Below, in pieces: positions 1-8,947 of a stretch of 64,000 nt of DNA (its first letter is position 1; each line of letters begins with the position of its first letter). The notes below the pieces were generated by a model. That model was not told where the DNA came from, made no database searches, and saw nothing but the letters and a program-made list of their open reading frames with translations. Source of the DNA: Mesorhizobium denitrificans. Its GTDB lineage: Bacteria > Pseudomonadota > Alphaproteobacteria > Rhizobiales > Rhizobiaceae. The stretch is taken from assembly GCF_003403035.1 (NCBI RefSeq), contig NZ_QURN01000007.1:62001-126000 (forward strand), given 5' to 3'. The translations under genes and the position numbers were made by a program.

Positions 1-1030
1 TGACCCCGCCGTTCATTTTCATGGCCCGAACGGTCGCGACAATCACCGCCGCTGCCGGCTTCAGCTCGGCCTTGCGACACTTGATGTCGAAAAACTTTTC
101 CGCGCCCAGATCCGCGCCGAAGCCCGCTTCTGTCACCACATAGTCGCCCAGCTTCAACGCGGTGGTTGTCGCAACCACCGAGTTGCAGCCATGCGCGATA
201 TTGGCAAACGGTCCGCCATGCACAAAGGCCGGGTTGTTCTCCAGCGTCTGCACCAGGTTTGGCTGCATCGCGTCTTTTAGCAGAACCGCCATCGCGCCAT
301 CCGCTTTCAGGTCGCGCGCATAGATGGGCGACTTGTCGCGCCGATACGCAACGATGATATCGCCGAGGCGCTTTTGCAGGTCCTTGAGGTCACGCGAAAG
401 ACATAGGATCGCCATCACCTCGGAGGCCACCGTGATGTCGAAGCCAGCCTCGCGCGGATAGCCATTCGCCACCCCGCCGAGCGAGCAGATGATCTCGCGC
501 AGTGCGCGATCGTTCATGTCCATCACGCGCCGCCACACCACGCGCCGCGTGTCGATGCCGAGTTCATTGCCCCAATAAATGTGATTGTCGATCAGCGCCG
601 AGAGCAGATTATGCGCCGTGGTTATCGCGTGAAAATCGCCGGTAAAGTGGAGGTTCATATCCTCCATGGGTACGATCTGCGCGTAGCCGCCGCCTGCCGC
701 GCCGCCCTTCACGCCGAAATTCGGCCCAAGCGAAGCCTCGCGAATGCAGATCACGGCCTTCTTGCCGATCCGGTTAAGCCCGTCGCCAAGGCCAACCGTC
801 GTCGTGGTTTTGCCTTCGCCCGCAGGCGTTGGGTTGATCGCCGTCACGAGGATCAGCTTGCCATCCTTGCCGCCCTGTTTCGATGCGATGAACTCAGCTG
901 AAACCTTCGCCTTGTCATGGCCGTAGGGCAGCAGATGCTCGCTTGGAATGCCGAGCTTCGCCCCGATTTCCTGAATCGGCTTCTTTTTCGCCGCGCGCGC
1001 AATCTCGATGTCGGATTTGTATTCGGCCAT
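1..1030 (-). CDS. fhs: Formate--tetrahydrofolate ligase (5' part, cut by window edge)
   Basis: Joins formate to tetrahydrofolate with ATP to make 10-formyl-THF for one-carbon metabolism in the cytosol. About 343 codons are visible from the ATG at 1030; the reading frame is open to the window edge, so the C-terminal part (roughly 40% of a family member of about 560 aa) is missing. The N-terminus carries the glycine-rich nucleotide loop [14 protein letters not shown] at residues 67-80, characteristic of this family. A good Shine-Dalgarno (GGGAGG) lies just upstream of the start. The gene runs toward the window start and is separated from the next cluster by about 120 bp with nothing recognisable in it. 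Confidence 0.95.
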   Translation of the reverse strand, partial: MAEYKSDIEIARAAKKKPIQEIGAKLGIPSEHLLPYGHDKAKVSAEFIASKQGGKDGKLILVTAINPTPAGEGKTTTTVGLGDGLNRIGKKAVICIREASLGPNFGVKGGAAGGGYAQIVPMEDMNLHFTGDFHAITTAHNLLSALIDNHIYWGNELGIDTRRVVWRRVMDMNDRALREIICSLGGVANGYPREAGFDITVASEVMAILCLSRDLKDLQKRLGDIIVAYRRDKSPIYARDLKADGAMAVLLKDAMQPNLVQTLENNPAFVHGGPFANIAHGCNSVVATTTALKLGDYVVTEAGFGADLGAEKFFDIKCRKAELKPAAAVIVATVRAMKMNGGV

Positions 1031-1149
1031 TCAATTCCTCCCGTGGGGCGCATTGCGCCTCCGATTTTTTATCCCGCATAGACGCAACAGCCCAATTTCG
1101 CGGGCTGTCGAAAAACAGTCGTGAATTGGCTGAATTGCGACCTCGCAAC

Positions 1150-2319
1150 CTACCTGTCGAGAATGCCCCTTATCTCCACAAGTTGCGAACGTACGCGAAG
1201 CAGATTGAAGCCTAGTGTGGCAAGATGAGACGGGAATATGAAAGAAGATTCACTTCCATTCGAAATGATCCACGGCTGCATATCCAATGCGAAGCGCAAT
1301 TGGCTTTCCATATTGTCCCAGATCTGACGAAGATTGCGATCATTAATGACCGCGTTGAAATCAACATGGGTTGCTTTCAACAGGCCATAGTAAGCGTAAA
1401 GTTGTCCGTACGCGAACCAGAAACGATCATCCGCCCGTGGATCGAGCCACCCGGCGTCGGAAGCCTGAATCTGTGCGCGGAGAATGTCAGATGTCGAACC
1501 AATATCGCCGGATATCCTATCGAGAAATACCATCAGGTTGTCGGCGCGCGCATCAAATGTCGCATTGCACTGACCGAGGCGGTCGTTGAATTCCTGCAAA
1601 GTTTTAAGCGCGGCGCGATAAGCGCCTGGCGTGGGGCGCGTAAGACCGTTGCTACCGACATACCAAACCGTCTCGCCCCAGTTCATGTTTTCACGTGCGC
1701 TCTGGAGGCCCTGATCGATCTGTGACGTTCCGCGCACGCGCCCCAGCGTGTCCACGAGTTCGATAGTCGTGCGGCGGATCGCTTGATTGATACCTGTTTG
1801 GAATGCTGCCTTATTGTCGAGAAAAGGAGTGTTTTTCCATGGAATGCCGAAAAATCCCAACTTCGAGGCCAGCATGGAAGGTATCCACGCATTCTGGTTC
1901 ACGTTGAAGTCGATCAGATCGGTGGTGATGTCTACAATAGCGGATCGTTGGCAAGATTGTGCGTTGCCCTGCGCGGTCTGCTGCACCGCCGAGCCACCTT
2001 GCACCGCCGACAATGCAGCCGATGCGTCTGCGTTGGCGGCTGCGCCCGCAAGTGTCTTGCTTGAGTCTTCCTTGACGCGCGCGTTCGGGTAATCCGGATT
2101 GAAGTTCGTCCAGATCTGCGTCTGCCATATGAAATAGCCATAAAATGCCGCCAGCCCGACCAGAACCAGCGCGACAACGCCTTTGATCGCCCAGTTGCGC
2201 TGGGTGTACCAACCAGTCAACCACAGGAGCGGCCACAGCAGTATGCCGACCACGAAGCCAATTCCTCGCCCAATCAGGCCAAACACACGAACAAAGAAAG
2301 CAACAATCGGGTCGAGCAT
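1150..2319 (-). CDS. DUF2333 family membrane protein, last gene of AAA+ cluster
   Basis: A 389-aa protein of unknown function that fits the DUF2333 family. The first ~60 residues hold two closely spaced hydrophobic stretches, with a tryptophan-rich segment, that should anchor the protein in the inner membrane; the remaining ~320 residues are soluble and probably periplasmic. The start ATG at 2319 has an AAGGAAGGGA ribosome site. It lies 13 bp downstream of the DUF6638 gene, so the two are almost surely cotranscribed. Family assignment is from recognition of sequence character (for example WLTGWYTQRNW near the N-terminus); the molecular role is not known. Its position suggests a membrane partner for the cytosolic ATPase encoded upstream, which is inference. 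Confidence 0.8.
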   Translation of the reverse strand: MLDPIVAFFVRVFGLIGRGIGFVVGILLWPLLWLTGWYTQRNWAIKGVVALVLVGLAAFYGYFIWQTQIWTNFNPDYPNARVKEDSSKTLAGAAANADASAALSAVQGGSAVQQTAQGNAQSCQRSAIVDITTDLIDFNVNQNAWIPSMLASKLGFFGIPWKNTPFLDNKAAFQTGINQAIRRTTIELVDTLGRVRGTSQIDQGLQSARENMNWGETVWYVGSNGLTRPTPGAYRAALKTLQEFNDRLGQCNATFDARADNLMVFLDRISGDIGSTSDILRAQIQASDAGWLDPRADDRFWFAYGQLYAYYGLLKATHVDFNAVINDRNLRQIWDNMESQLRFALDMQPWIISNGSESSFIFPSHLATLGFNLLRVRSQLVEIRGILDR

Positions 2320-2332
2320 AAGGTCCCTTCCT

Positions 2333-3619
2333 TCAGTCCGTCAGACCATAGAGGTGTTCGCGAAACGCGGCCTTATCTTTCAGATATGAGTTTTTCAGGG
2401 TCACGACAACATTCTCGCGCCATTGCGGCGTGAATGAATCATAATCCTTGTAAAAACCCTGCTTGTTGAACACGTAGCGCGACACGAAATCGAAGCGAAC
2501 GAAGTCCGAAATCAGCCGGTTTGTCAGCCAGGCGTCGGGGTGGTCCGGCTTCGCCCGTACGACAAGAAACCGCAGGGGCGGCGGTACATCCTCGAGCCGG
2601 ATTTGCCCATATTGTGCGATTTCGCGCTTGGCGGCGTTCAGAAATGGAAACGTGCCTTCGCGATTGATTATGTCGGCATGAGATTGAATCCACGTCTGAT
2701 ACCACACCAGACTCGCCTCGGTCAGATCACGGTCGGGTTCAACCTCGCGGATAATTCCCCGGATCGCCATTTCTGCGCGATGTTCGAGATAGCCGGATTG
2801 CTCGATCCATGAAGCGCGCGGCAGTTCCAGCCGCCCGGTGCTTGCCAGAAAGCGAAAAACGCGGTCGGCGTCGGTGATGGATAGATAGCTCACCTGCCAC
2901 GGGCGCGAACGCTTGAAGCCGGGCGAAGTCGGATCGCCGATAACGGTCGTCATATCCTTATCGATAAAGATATAGATGCCGCCGAAATGGCTCGTCCAAA
3001 ACGCGTTGTGACGGAATATCACCTGATCGGGCACCAGCGCATTTTCGCGTATGTCGCCGGTCACCTTGGCGAGTTCCACCATGCGCTTCAGCATGTCGTC
3101 GTCGCGCCAGGCGTTCGGTTCGAGTTTCAGCCGGTCCACCAGCTTGCCGAGTTCTGCGGCTTTGCCCAGCACGTCCTCCGCCGAAAGAACTCGAAACTCC
3201 ACCTGATTGATGGATAGCAAATCCTCGATGGATTCAACCTTCGCGACCGTGTCTTCAATCTCGCCGTAGATCACGTCCTTGATGGTCAGCGCGTCGATTG
3301 CCCGGCTGTTCTTGGACATGAATTCATAGACAAGCTGGCCGGTATTGGAAAAGGCCGTGTGCACCACCGGCAGGTCGATCTGGTCCGGCGTCAAAATGAT
3401 GAAACGTCGATTGACCTCATTGGGGTCGAGATAGAGCTGATTGTCGAGCTCCTTGGCGATTTGTGGCGAAAAGCCGGTGCGGTCGATCTCGAATTTCTTC
3501 AGCTTGGTTGGTTTGAGGCCGAACGCTTTCAGCGCCTTGTTATAGCGCTCGATCAAATGCGGTTCGTCGACCGGCATCAGCCGCCCATAAATGAGTTCGT
3601 TCCGGCGCAGCAGGTCCAT
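2333..3619 (-). CDS. DUF6638-like protein of AAA+ cluster
   Basis: A soluble protein of about 428 aa with no signal peptide or membrane segment. The central motif NAFWTSHFGGIYIFID and the N-terminal pattern ELIYGRLMPVDEPHLIERYN match what I recall of the DUF6638 family, which occurs beside AAA ATPases in Rhizobiales. No catalytic motif is recognisable. The ATG at 3619 is preferred; a GTG at 3682 would add 21 residues that overlap the end of the ATPase gene and look like out-of-frame reading. The start has only a weak ribosome site, which suggests translational coupling to the upstream ATPase gene. Function unknown; context says it works with the ATPase. Confidence 0.75.
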   Translation of the reverse strand: MDLLRRNELIYGRLMPVDEPHLIERYNKALKAFGLKPTKLKKFEIDRTGFSPQIAKELDNQLYLDPNEVNRRFIILTPDQIDLPVVHTAFSNTGQLVYEFMSKNSRAIDALTIKDVIYGEIEDTVAKVESIEDLLSINQVEFRVLSAEDVLGKAAELGKLVDRLKLEPNAWRDDDMLKRMVELAKVTGDIRENALVPDQVIFRHNAFWTSHFGGIYIFIDKDMTTVIGDPTSPGFKRSRPWQVSYLSITDADRVFRFLASTGRLELPRASWIEQSGYLEHRAEMAIRGIIREVEPDRDLTEASLVWYQTWIQSHADIINREGTFPFLNAAKREIAQYGQIRLEDVPPPLRFLVVRAKPDHPDAWLTNRLISDFVRFDFVSRYVFNKQGFYKDYDSFTPQWRENVVVTLKNSYLKDKAAFREHLYGLTD

Positions 3620-3669
3620 TTTATTCCATGCCCGGCGTTGAACGCATAAAAGACCGCGCTTCTTCTGCT

Positions 3670-5580
3670 TCAAGCACTCCACAAACCCTTTTTCTTCAAT
3701 TCTTCCATCTCGCGCGCCGCGCGTTCCCTTAGTCTTGCGTCGCGAAGCATTTTTTCGACAGCGGAATCATCCGCCCGGTCGGAATACCGGAACTCGCTGT
3801 CGGCATAGCGGTTTATCTCCTGCATGATCATGTCCATGTCGAACGGCCCGCGCAGTTCCTCGATCATGGCTTTCTTTTCATCGTAGGATTTGTGCATGAA
3901 TGCTTCGGGCTTCTCGAACCATTCGTCGGGCAGGTCGATGTCCATCGCGCGCATCTTGATGGCGTCGGTGACGTTCTTGATCGCGCGTCCGGTAAAGCGC
4001 GGCTCGGCTTCCTTTATCATGTGCAGATAGGCGCCCACATCGGCCATCGTCTTTGGCTGGCCGTGGTCCTTGATGAAGCGGTCATAGACGTTCAGCAACC
4101 CATCCTCATGCGGCTTGGCGTGGCTTTCATAGGCGGTGTCCACCGCGCGCTTGATCTCCTGCGCGGCATAAAGCTCATGCTTGCCGAGTGGAATTTTGTG
4201 GTTCTTGCCCGCCAGCAGCACGAAAATGTCGATATAATCGGCTTCGCTCTGCGGACCATCCACCAGCCACCGCGCGCCCGCGCGTTGTCGCAGAGCGTCG
4301 TCCACATTTTCCGGATAGTTGGAAAACATGCCGAACGAGCAATTGCCGCGAATAACCGTGTTCGTGCCGGAAAACGCCGCCATCAGCACGCCGGTTATTT
4401 CGTGCTGACCGGCAGAGGCGCGGTCGTCGGAGCGCTTCGCCGCCACCTGATCCAGATCGTCAATCGTGCCGAAACCGATTGCGCGCGGGTTCAGCACATT
4501 GTCGATAAACGCCTTACAATTCTGGCCGGACTTGCCTTGATAAGACGAGATTTGGTCGACGCCGAAATTCTCATAATGGAAGGCATAGCCCGCCATCTGA
4601 CAGTAGCCGTTGACCATGCCCGCGATCATCTGGATCAGCGTTGTCTTGCCGGTGCCGGGCGCGCCGTCGCCAATGAAGGTGAACAGGAAGCCGCCAAGCT
4701 CCACGAACGGGTTCATCTGCCGGTCGAAATCATAGGCCATCAGCATCTTGGCCAGCTTCAGCGACTGGTATTTCGCGATGTGATTGCCGACGACCTCTTC
4801 CGGCTTCTTGAACGTCATTTCGAGCGGCTTGGACTTCTTGCCTGGCGCAACGTCGAAACCGTCAATGTTGAAGTCGTCTTTTTCGATGCGGATATGCGCG
4901 TCTTCAAATGTGCCAAGCCCGTCGAACCGGCTCTTGCGCGCCAACAGGCCTTCCATCGCGACGCGGGCGAAAGCGCGGGCGCGCGTGGTCAGCGTCGCGT
5001 CGTCCTGCGAACCCGAAATTGCGCTATCCAGCCCGGCAATGAGCGATTTCACCGCATCTTGCGGCGTGTCGAAATTAAATTGTGGCTCGGCTATGTCGTT
5101 GGGCGACTCGCCGTCACTATCGATAAGCTGCAACAGATAGGACCCGAAAGTGAACGCTGCGACATAGGCCGATGCGGATAGCAGCTTATGAAAGCGGCTT
5201 GCGTCTTCACCTTCGAGCGGCGTGCGGGCGTTCTTCGCCTGCAATGATTCCAGATCGCTGGCGCGGGCATAGACATCGGCGACCGCCAGCGCAATCGCGA
5301 TGCCGCGCCGCGCGCGAAAGAGCAGGGTGTGCTGGGCGATGTCCAGAAGCTGGTCGCCGGGCCGCACCGCCGCGACCGTCTTGGTCAGCTCCACTTCGCG
5401 CGACCGCCCGACCGATCCGGTCGAAACCGTCGAGACAAAGCGCCGGTTGGTTCCAGCCAGAGCCGTTCCCGACCGCCCGTCAGATTGTTCCAGCACCACG
5501 ATGCGGGTGATGAAGCTCTGCGCTGTCGGCACATGCTTTTCAATATCCGCTTCGGGAATTGTCGTCAGGCCGGTGTCCAT
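3670..5580 (-). CDS. AAA+ family ATPase of unknown system
   Basis: A 636-aa ATPase. Residues 1-290 form a long helical N-terminal region unlike ClpB, FtsH or MoxR. Walker A is GDGAPGTGKT at 304-313 and a Walker B-like stretch AIGFGTIDDLD is at 367-377. A later segment, NYPENVDDALRQRAGARW near 421-438, could supply the sensor and arginine finger. The C-terminus is charged and helical, ending in a lysine-rich run. The upstream side is the 205-bp gap holding the palindromic element; downstream lies the DUF6638 gene. The protein probably remodels or moves a partner encoded in the same cluster. The substrate cannot be read from sequence. The fold call is firm, the function open. Confidence 0.85.
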   Translation of the reverse strand: MDTGLTTIPEADIEKHVPTAQSFITRIVVLEQSDGRSGTALAGTNRRFVSTVSTGSVGRSREVELTKTVAAVRPGDQLLDIAQHTLLFRARRGIAIALAVADVYARASDLESLQAKNARTPLEGEDASRFHKLLSASAYVAAFTFGSYLLQLIDSDGESPNDIAEPQFNFDTPQDAVKSLIAGLDSAISGSQDDATLTTRARAFARVAMEGLLARKSRFDGLGTFEDAHIRIEKDDFNIDGFDVAPGKKSKPLEMTFKKPEEVVGNHIAKYQSLKLAKMLMAYDFDRQMNPFVELGGFLFTFIGDGAPGTGKTTLIQMIAGMVNGYCQMAGYAFHYENFGVDQISSYQGKSGQNCKAFIDNVLNPRAIGFGTIDDLDQVAAKRSDDRASAGQHEITGVLMAAFSGTNTVIRGNCSFGMFSNYPENVDDALRQRAGARWLVDGPQSEADYIDIFVLLAGKNHKIPLGKHELYAAQEIKRAVDTAYESHAKPHEDGLLNVYDRFIKDHGQPKTMADVGAYLHMIKEAEPRFTGRAIKNVTDAIKMRAMDIDLPDEWFEKPEAFMHKSYDEKKAMIEELRGPFDMDMIMQEINRYADSEFRYSDRADDSAVEKMLRDARLRERAAREMEELKKKGLWSA

Positions 5581-5602
5581 GCGGTCCTCGCTTTATGCAT
5601 GC

Positions 5603-5761
5603 CCCCTCACCCTTACCCTCTCCCCGCAAGCAGGGAGTGGGGGAAATTGAGAAGGCGTGCCCATGATCCAGCAAAGCTGGAGCCCACGCCGAAGTGTTTC
5701 TGCCCCAACGATATTGTCCCCCTCTTCCTGTCCTTCACGGGGAGAGGGTAAGGGTGAGGGG
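5603..5761. repeat. Mosaic palindromic intergenic repeat (RIME-like), inside an operon
   Basis: The outer arms 5603-5626 and 5738-5761 are perfect 24-bp inverted repeats (CCCCTCACCCTTACCCTCTC and so on). Between them is a nested hairpin: GGCGTG 5654-5659 pairs with CACGCC 5685-5690, and CCAGC 5668-5672 pairs with GCTGG 5676-5680. The layout resembles Rhizobium intergenic mosaic elements. It encodes nothing convincing. Related but diverged elements lie at about 26743-26872 and 58029-58090. It separates the 381-aa gene from the ATPase gene of the same strand. Confidence 0.8.
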
Positions 5762-5785
5762 CAGTGCTGAGCGCGGGTCCTTTTC

Positions 5786-6931
5786 CTACACATCGCTAAT
5801 CACCTGTCCCTTGGACAGAACATGCACCTTGTATTCGGCGAAAATCTTCTGCGCTTCGCCTGCTGCATAAAGCGCCTGATACGCCTCATGCGGAACGAGC
5901 GCGTGCTTTTCATACGCAGACACGCCCTGCCGTGCAGCTTCCAGATCGTCGGTGTTGACGTAGAATTCCTGCGTCGCTTTCTCGCTCGACCACAGCCCGC
6001 GCTTGCCGGGGCGTTCAGCCTTTGAATAGACCTCCTGCACGGTCCAGGTCAGCAGCCAGGCGTTCTCCGGCTTGCGCACCTTCGACAGCACTTCGGAGAC
6101 GGTCGAATTGTTCTCGGTGATGCCCGCCGAGTAAAACGGTCCCAGCACGAGCCGGCGAAGCTGCTTCGGGTGCAGTGTCGGAAAATCCTTGTCCAGATTG
6201 TTCGCAATCGTCGCTGGCGAGAGCGTATAGGCCGAGTTTTTTTCGGTGAACGCGTCAAACTGGTGCGCGAGTTCGGGGTTCAGTAGGCCCTCCACCGGCA
6301 GCGGAATTTTCACATCCTCATTGAGCTTGTTGTCGCTCGTCACAAGCTGCCGAACCAGTGCAGGGGAGGAGTCCTCGATTGTCGCCATGTAGATCAGCGG
6401 CAGATTGGCGGTGCCGTCAAAGCTTGCCCAATGGACCAGATAATAGGGACGACCATTGTTTGGGTTGACTGAAACTTTGGCCGTCTGCGCCAGCATGAAT
6501 GGCCCGAAAATCTGGCCGTTGCGCACGTCTTCCAGATAGAGCCGTTCGGCCATGGTGCGTTGAAGCGCTGCCGGAAAATCCTTATGGCGCAAAATGAAAT
6601 CCGCCATTTCGGCGCGCAACTCATCCGCCTGTGGGATTGCTGAAAGCCGCTCCTCTGCCTGCCGCCGATCGTTCTCCAGTTCCAGCACATGCTGGAAAAC
6701 GGGAAAGCCGCTCTCTGCGCGCGAAATGCGAAACTTTTCGAGAAAGCCAAGCTGGTTGCGCCAGCAATCGAATGTGCGCTCCAGCTTGCCGATATATTCA
6801 GCGGCAACCTTGGTCACGAGATCATGCCGGTAGAGCGAAGACCGCTCATCGGACATGAATATCTCAAGCCCGGCGAGTGCCGCCGAAATCGCCGCGAAAT
6901 ATTGCGCGGCGGGTTCGTTATCCGGTTTCAT
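5786..6931 (-). CDS. Uncharacterised 381-aa protein of AAA+ cluster
   Basis: I do not recognise a family. The protein is soluble, with no signal peptide or membrane helix. The N-terminal ~130 residues are helical and charged, and a mixed alpha/beta segment follows around 140-210 (for example GRPYYLVHWASFDGTANLPL). The ATG at 6931 starts 9 bp after the coiled-coil gene's stop codon, so the two are cotranscribed. The ribosome site is weak, again suggesting coupled translation. Downstream is the palindromic element and then the ATPase gene. Conserved context would make it an accessory subunit of the ATPase system, which is inference only. No enzyme motif was seen. Confidence 0.7.
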   Translation of the reverse strand: MKPDNEPAAQYFAAISAALAGLEIFMSDERSSLYRHDLVTKVAAEYIGKLERTFDCWRNQLGFLEKFRISRAESGFPVFQHVLELENDRRQAEERLSAIPQADELRAEMADFILRHKDFPAALQRTMAERLYLEDVRNGQIFGPFMLAQTAKVSVNPNNGRPYYLVHWASFDGTANLPLIYMATIEDSSPALVRQLVTSDNKLNEDVKIPLPVEGLLNPELAHQFDAFTEKNSAYTLSPATIANNLDKDFPTLHPKQLRRLVLGPFYSAGITENNSTVSEVLSKVRKPENAWLLTWTVQEVYSKAERPGKRGLWSSEKATQEFYVNTDDLEAARQGVSAYEKHALVPHEAYQALYAAGEAQKIFAEYKVHVLSKGQVISDV

Positions 6932-6940
6932 GCGTCAGGT

Positions 6941-8029
6941 TCAGGCGCGAACGTAATCGGCAGTGTTGTGCTTGCGCAGAACCTCATCGAAGCGCCTTGC
7001 AAACGCATCGTCGGCCAGCTTTTTGCGCCGCTGAATGTCGGCGGTCGTCACCATGTTCTTTTCGTGCAGTTCCAGCAGATCGCCAATGTGCTTCTGCGCC
7101 GCCGCGCCAATGCCCGCCATCGTCTCTTCCGCGGTGTTGTCCACCTGCGAGCCAAGTGTGTTGATCTTGTGCGCGACGTCCTGCTGCGCTGCCGTCTTCA
7201 ACGAATCTTCCAGTGCCTTATAGAGAACGATGCGCTGCTCGGTATCGATGGTCAGCTTGTTGATGAGCGTGTTCTGCGCTGCAATCTGGTTGTTCAGCGA
7301 GTCCACGAAGGTCTGGAACATGGAGGTGTAGCGCTCCAGTGTCTGGCTGGCGGCCAGCAATTCCTGCTCCTTGGCCTGCTTTTCATTATACTCCGTTGCC
7401 AGCTTGGAGCGCTCGCCCTCAAGGTGGGTGCGTTCCTTCTGGTTGGTGGAGGCGGCAATCTTGTTCTCGATGTCGAGCAGCAGCGGGTTCAATTCCATGA
7501 TCCGCTTCTGCACGGCTTCCAGTTCCGCCATCGTCACCTTGCGGCGCTCGATAACCTGCGCCAGAGATGCCTCGGAGGTCTTGTAGCGCTGGTCGAGAAT
7601 CTGCTTCTGGCCTTTCAGAATGCCGACAATCGTGTCCGACTTGGCGAGCAGTTCCTGCAGGTTGCCGGCCAGCGACATGTTGCGCACGCGCTCTGTCCGC
7701 ATCCGCTGCTTCGAAGAGTCGGAGAATACGCCGACTACGCTTTCCCACGTCGTGTAGTTCTTCATGCTTTCGAACTCGGTGCCGAAAACATTGGTCGCGT
7801 CTTCCAGTCCGATAATCAGGTCGGCGATGTTGCTTTCCATCACCTTCTGTTGCTTCAGCACATCTTCAATGCGCGCATTTTCGATATCGAAATCGGCATT
7901 GCCGATCTTGGCGTCAGAGCGCGCCAGCTTGTCCAGCATGGTCGAAGACTGGTCGATCTTTGTGCGCATATCCTCGACAACACGCTTGGTCTTTTCGATT
8001 TCACTGTCGAAGTTCTGAAGCTCGGCCAT
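6941..8029 (-). CDS. Long coiled-coil protein, first gene of AAA+ cluster
   Basis: A protein of about 362 aa made almost entirely of heptad-rich helices. Stretches rich in Q, E, K and L at about 5-60, 125-240 and 245-300 predict extended coiled coils, with no membrane segment or signal peptide. The start is the ATG at 8029, which has an ideal GGAGGG site; a GTG two codons upstream is less likely. Some sequence character recalls PspA or TelA-like membrane-associated coiled-coil proteins, but I cannot assign it to either. As the first gene of the unit it probably defines the transcript; the 91-bp gap to tdk may hold the promoter. Confidence 0.75.
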   Translation of the reverse strand: MAELQNFDSEIEKTKRVVEDMRTKIDQSSTMLDKLARSDAKIGNADFDIENARIEDVLKQQKVMESNIADLIIGLEDATNVFGTEFESMKNYTTWESVVGVFSDSSKQRMRTERVRNMSLAGNLQELLAKSDTIVGILKGQKQILDQRYKTSEASLAQVIERRKVTMAELEAVQKRIMELNPLLLDIENKIAASTNQKERTHLEGERSKLATEYNEKQAKEQELLAASQTLERYTSMFQTFVDSLNNQIAAQNTLINKLTIDTEQRIVLYKALEDSLKTAAQQDVAHKINTLGSQVDNTAEETMAGIGAAAQKHIGDLLELHEKNMVTTADIQRRKKLADDAFARRFDEVLRKHNTADYVRA

Positions 8030-8120
8030 GCGCACCCTCCTGGAGATGGTCGTCTATTGCGCGAATATAAGGGGCGCTGGTTGCGATTGGAAGAAGCAAG
8101 CCGTGAAATCGCAGCCATGC

Positions 8121-8732
8121 TTACCGCGTGGCGAAACCCAGGAAATCGTCAGGCTCCGTGCGGCCCATTTCTTCTTCCCAGTGGCGGCGGCAGAGCGAGA
8201 CATAGGCTTCCTTGCCGATAGCAACCTGCGCGCCCTGCTTGGCAACTTTTCCATCGGGGCCCAGCCGCACGACCATCGTCGCTTTTCGCCCGCAGCGGCA
8301 CACGGTTCGCACCTCGCGCAGTTCATCCGCGATTGCCAGCAGCGCCTTGGACCCGCTGAACAGCTTGCCCTGAAAATCGGTCCGCAACCCGTAGCACAAA
8401 ACCGGGATGCCCAACCTGTCCGCGACACGCCCGAGTTGCCAGACCTGCTCGTCCTCCAGAAACTGCGCCTCGTCCACAAAAACCGCGTGTACCGTTTCGC
8501 GTGCGTGATGCTCGGCCACGCGAGCGAAAAGATCGTCGCCGTCGCGAAACATTTCCGCTTCGGCCTCAAGCCCGATGCGCGAGGAAATGTAGCCGCGCTC
8601 GCCCTTCTTATAGTGTCCCGCGATGAACAGCATCGCGTTCATTCCGCGCTCGCGATAGTTGTATGCGGCTTGCAGGAGCATGGTTGTCTTGCCCGCATCC
8701 ATCGCCGCATAATGAAAATATAGCTTCGCCAT
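8121..8732 (-). CDS. tdk: Thymidine kinase
   Basis: Phosphorylates thymidine to dTMP with ATP for nucleotide salvage in the cytosol. The 203-aa length is typical of the bacterial type II (tetrameric) enzyme. The P-loop YAAMDAGKT is at residues 8-16, the catalytic region VFVDEAQFLEDE is near 84-95, and the zinc site is formed by CRCG near 144 and CRRH near 180. The start is the ATG at 8732. It is transcribed on the minus strand, divergently from choX, with a 215-bp region between them. The palindromic and repeat elements seen nearby do not disturb it. No anomaly. Confidence 0.95.
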   Translation of the reverse strand: MAKLYFHYAAMDAGKTTMLLQAAYNYRERGMNAMLFIAGHYKKGERGYISSRIGLEAEAEMFRDGDDLFARVAEHHARETVHAVFVDEAQFLEDEQVWQLGRVADRLGIPVLCYGLRTDFQGKLFSGSKALLAIADELREVRTVCRCGRKATMVVRLGPDGKVAKQGAQVAIGKEAYVSLCRRHWEEEMGRTEPDDFLGFATR

Positions 8733-8947
8733 TGCGTGCTTGTAGCCGTGCTGTTCGCCGATGGGGAGTCGCTGCCTCGATCGTCCACCGGAAAGCGCAT
8801 CCGCGCGCCAATGTCGTGAATAGAGAAATCAGCGGCGCGTCCACGCATGTTGTTGCTTGCAAGCGCGCCAAAATGGTGTTTGGCTCGCGTCTAAGGGACA
8901 GTAAAAAAGATCCGGCGCGCAGCTGGGGCATCAATGGGAGAATACGT

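Noticed and set aside
5593-5793. A 66-codon minus-strand frame over the palindromic element
   Set aside because: The reading arises from the inverted repeat itself (proline/arginine-rich) and has no ribosome site.
6689-8221. A 510-codon open frame on the plus strand
   Set aside because: It is antisense to the coiled-coil and 381-aa genes, with no family likeness; a shadow of GC-rich codon use.
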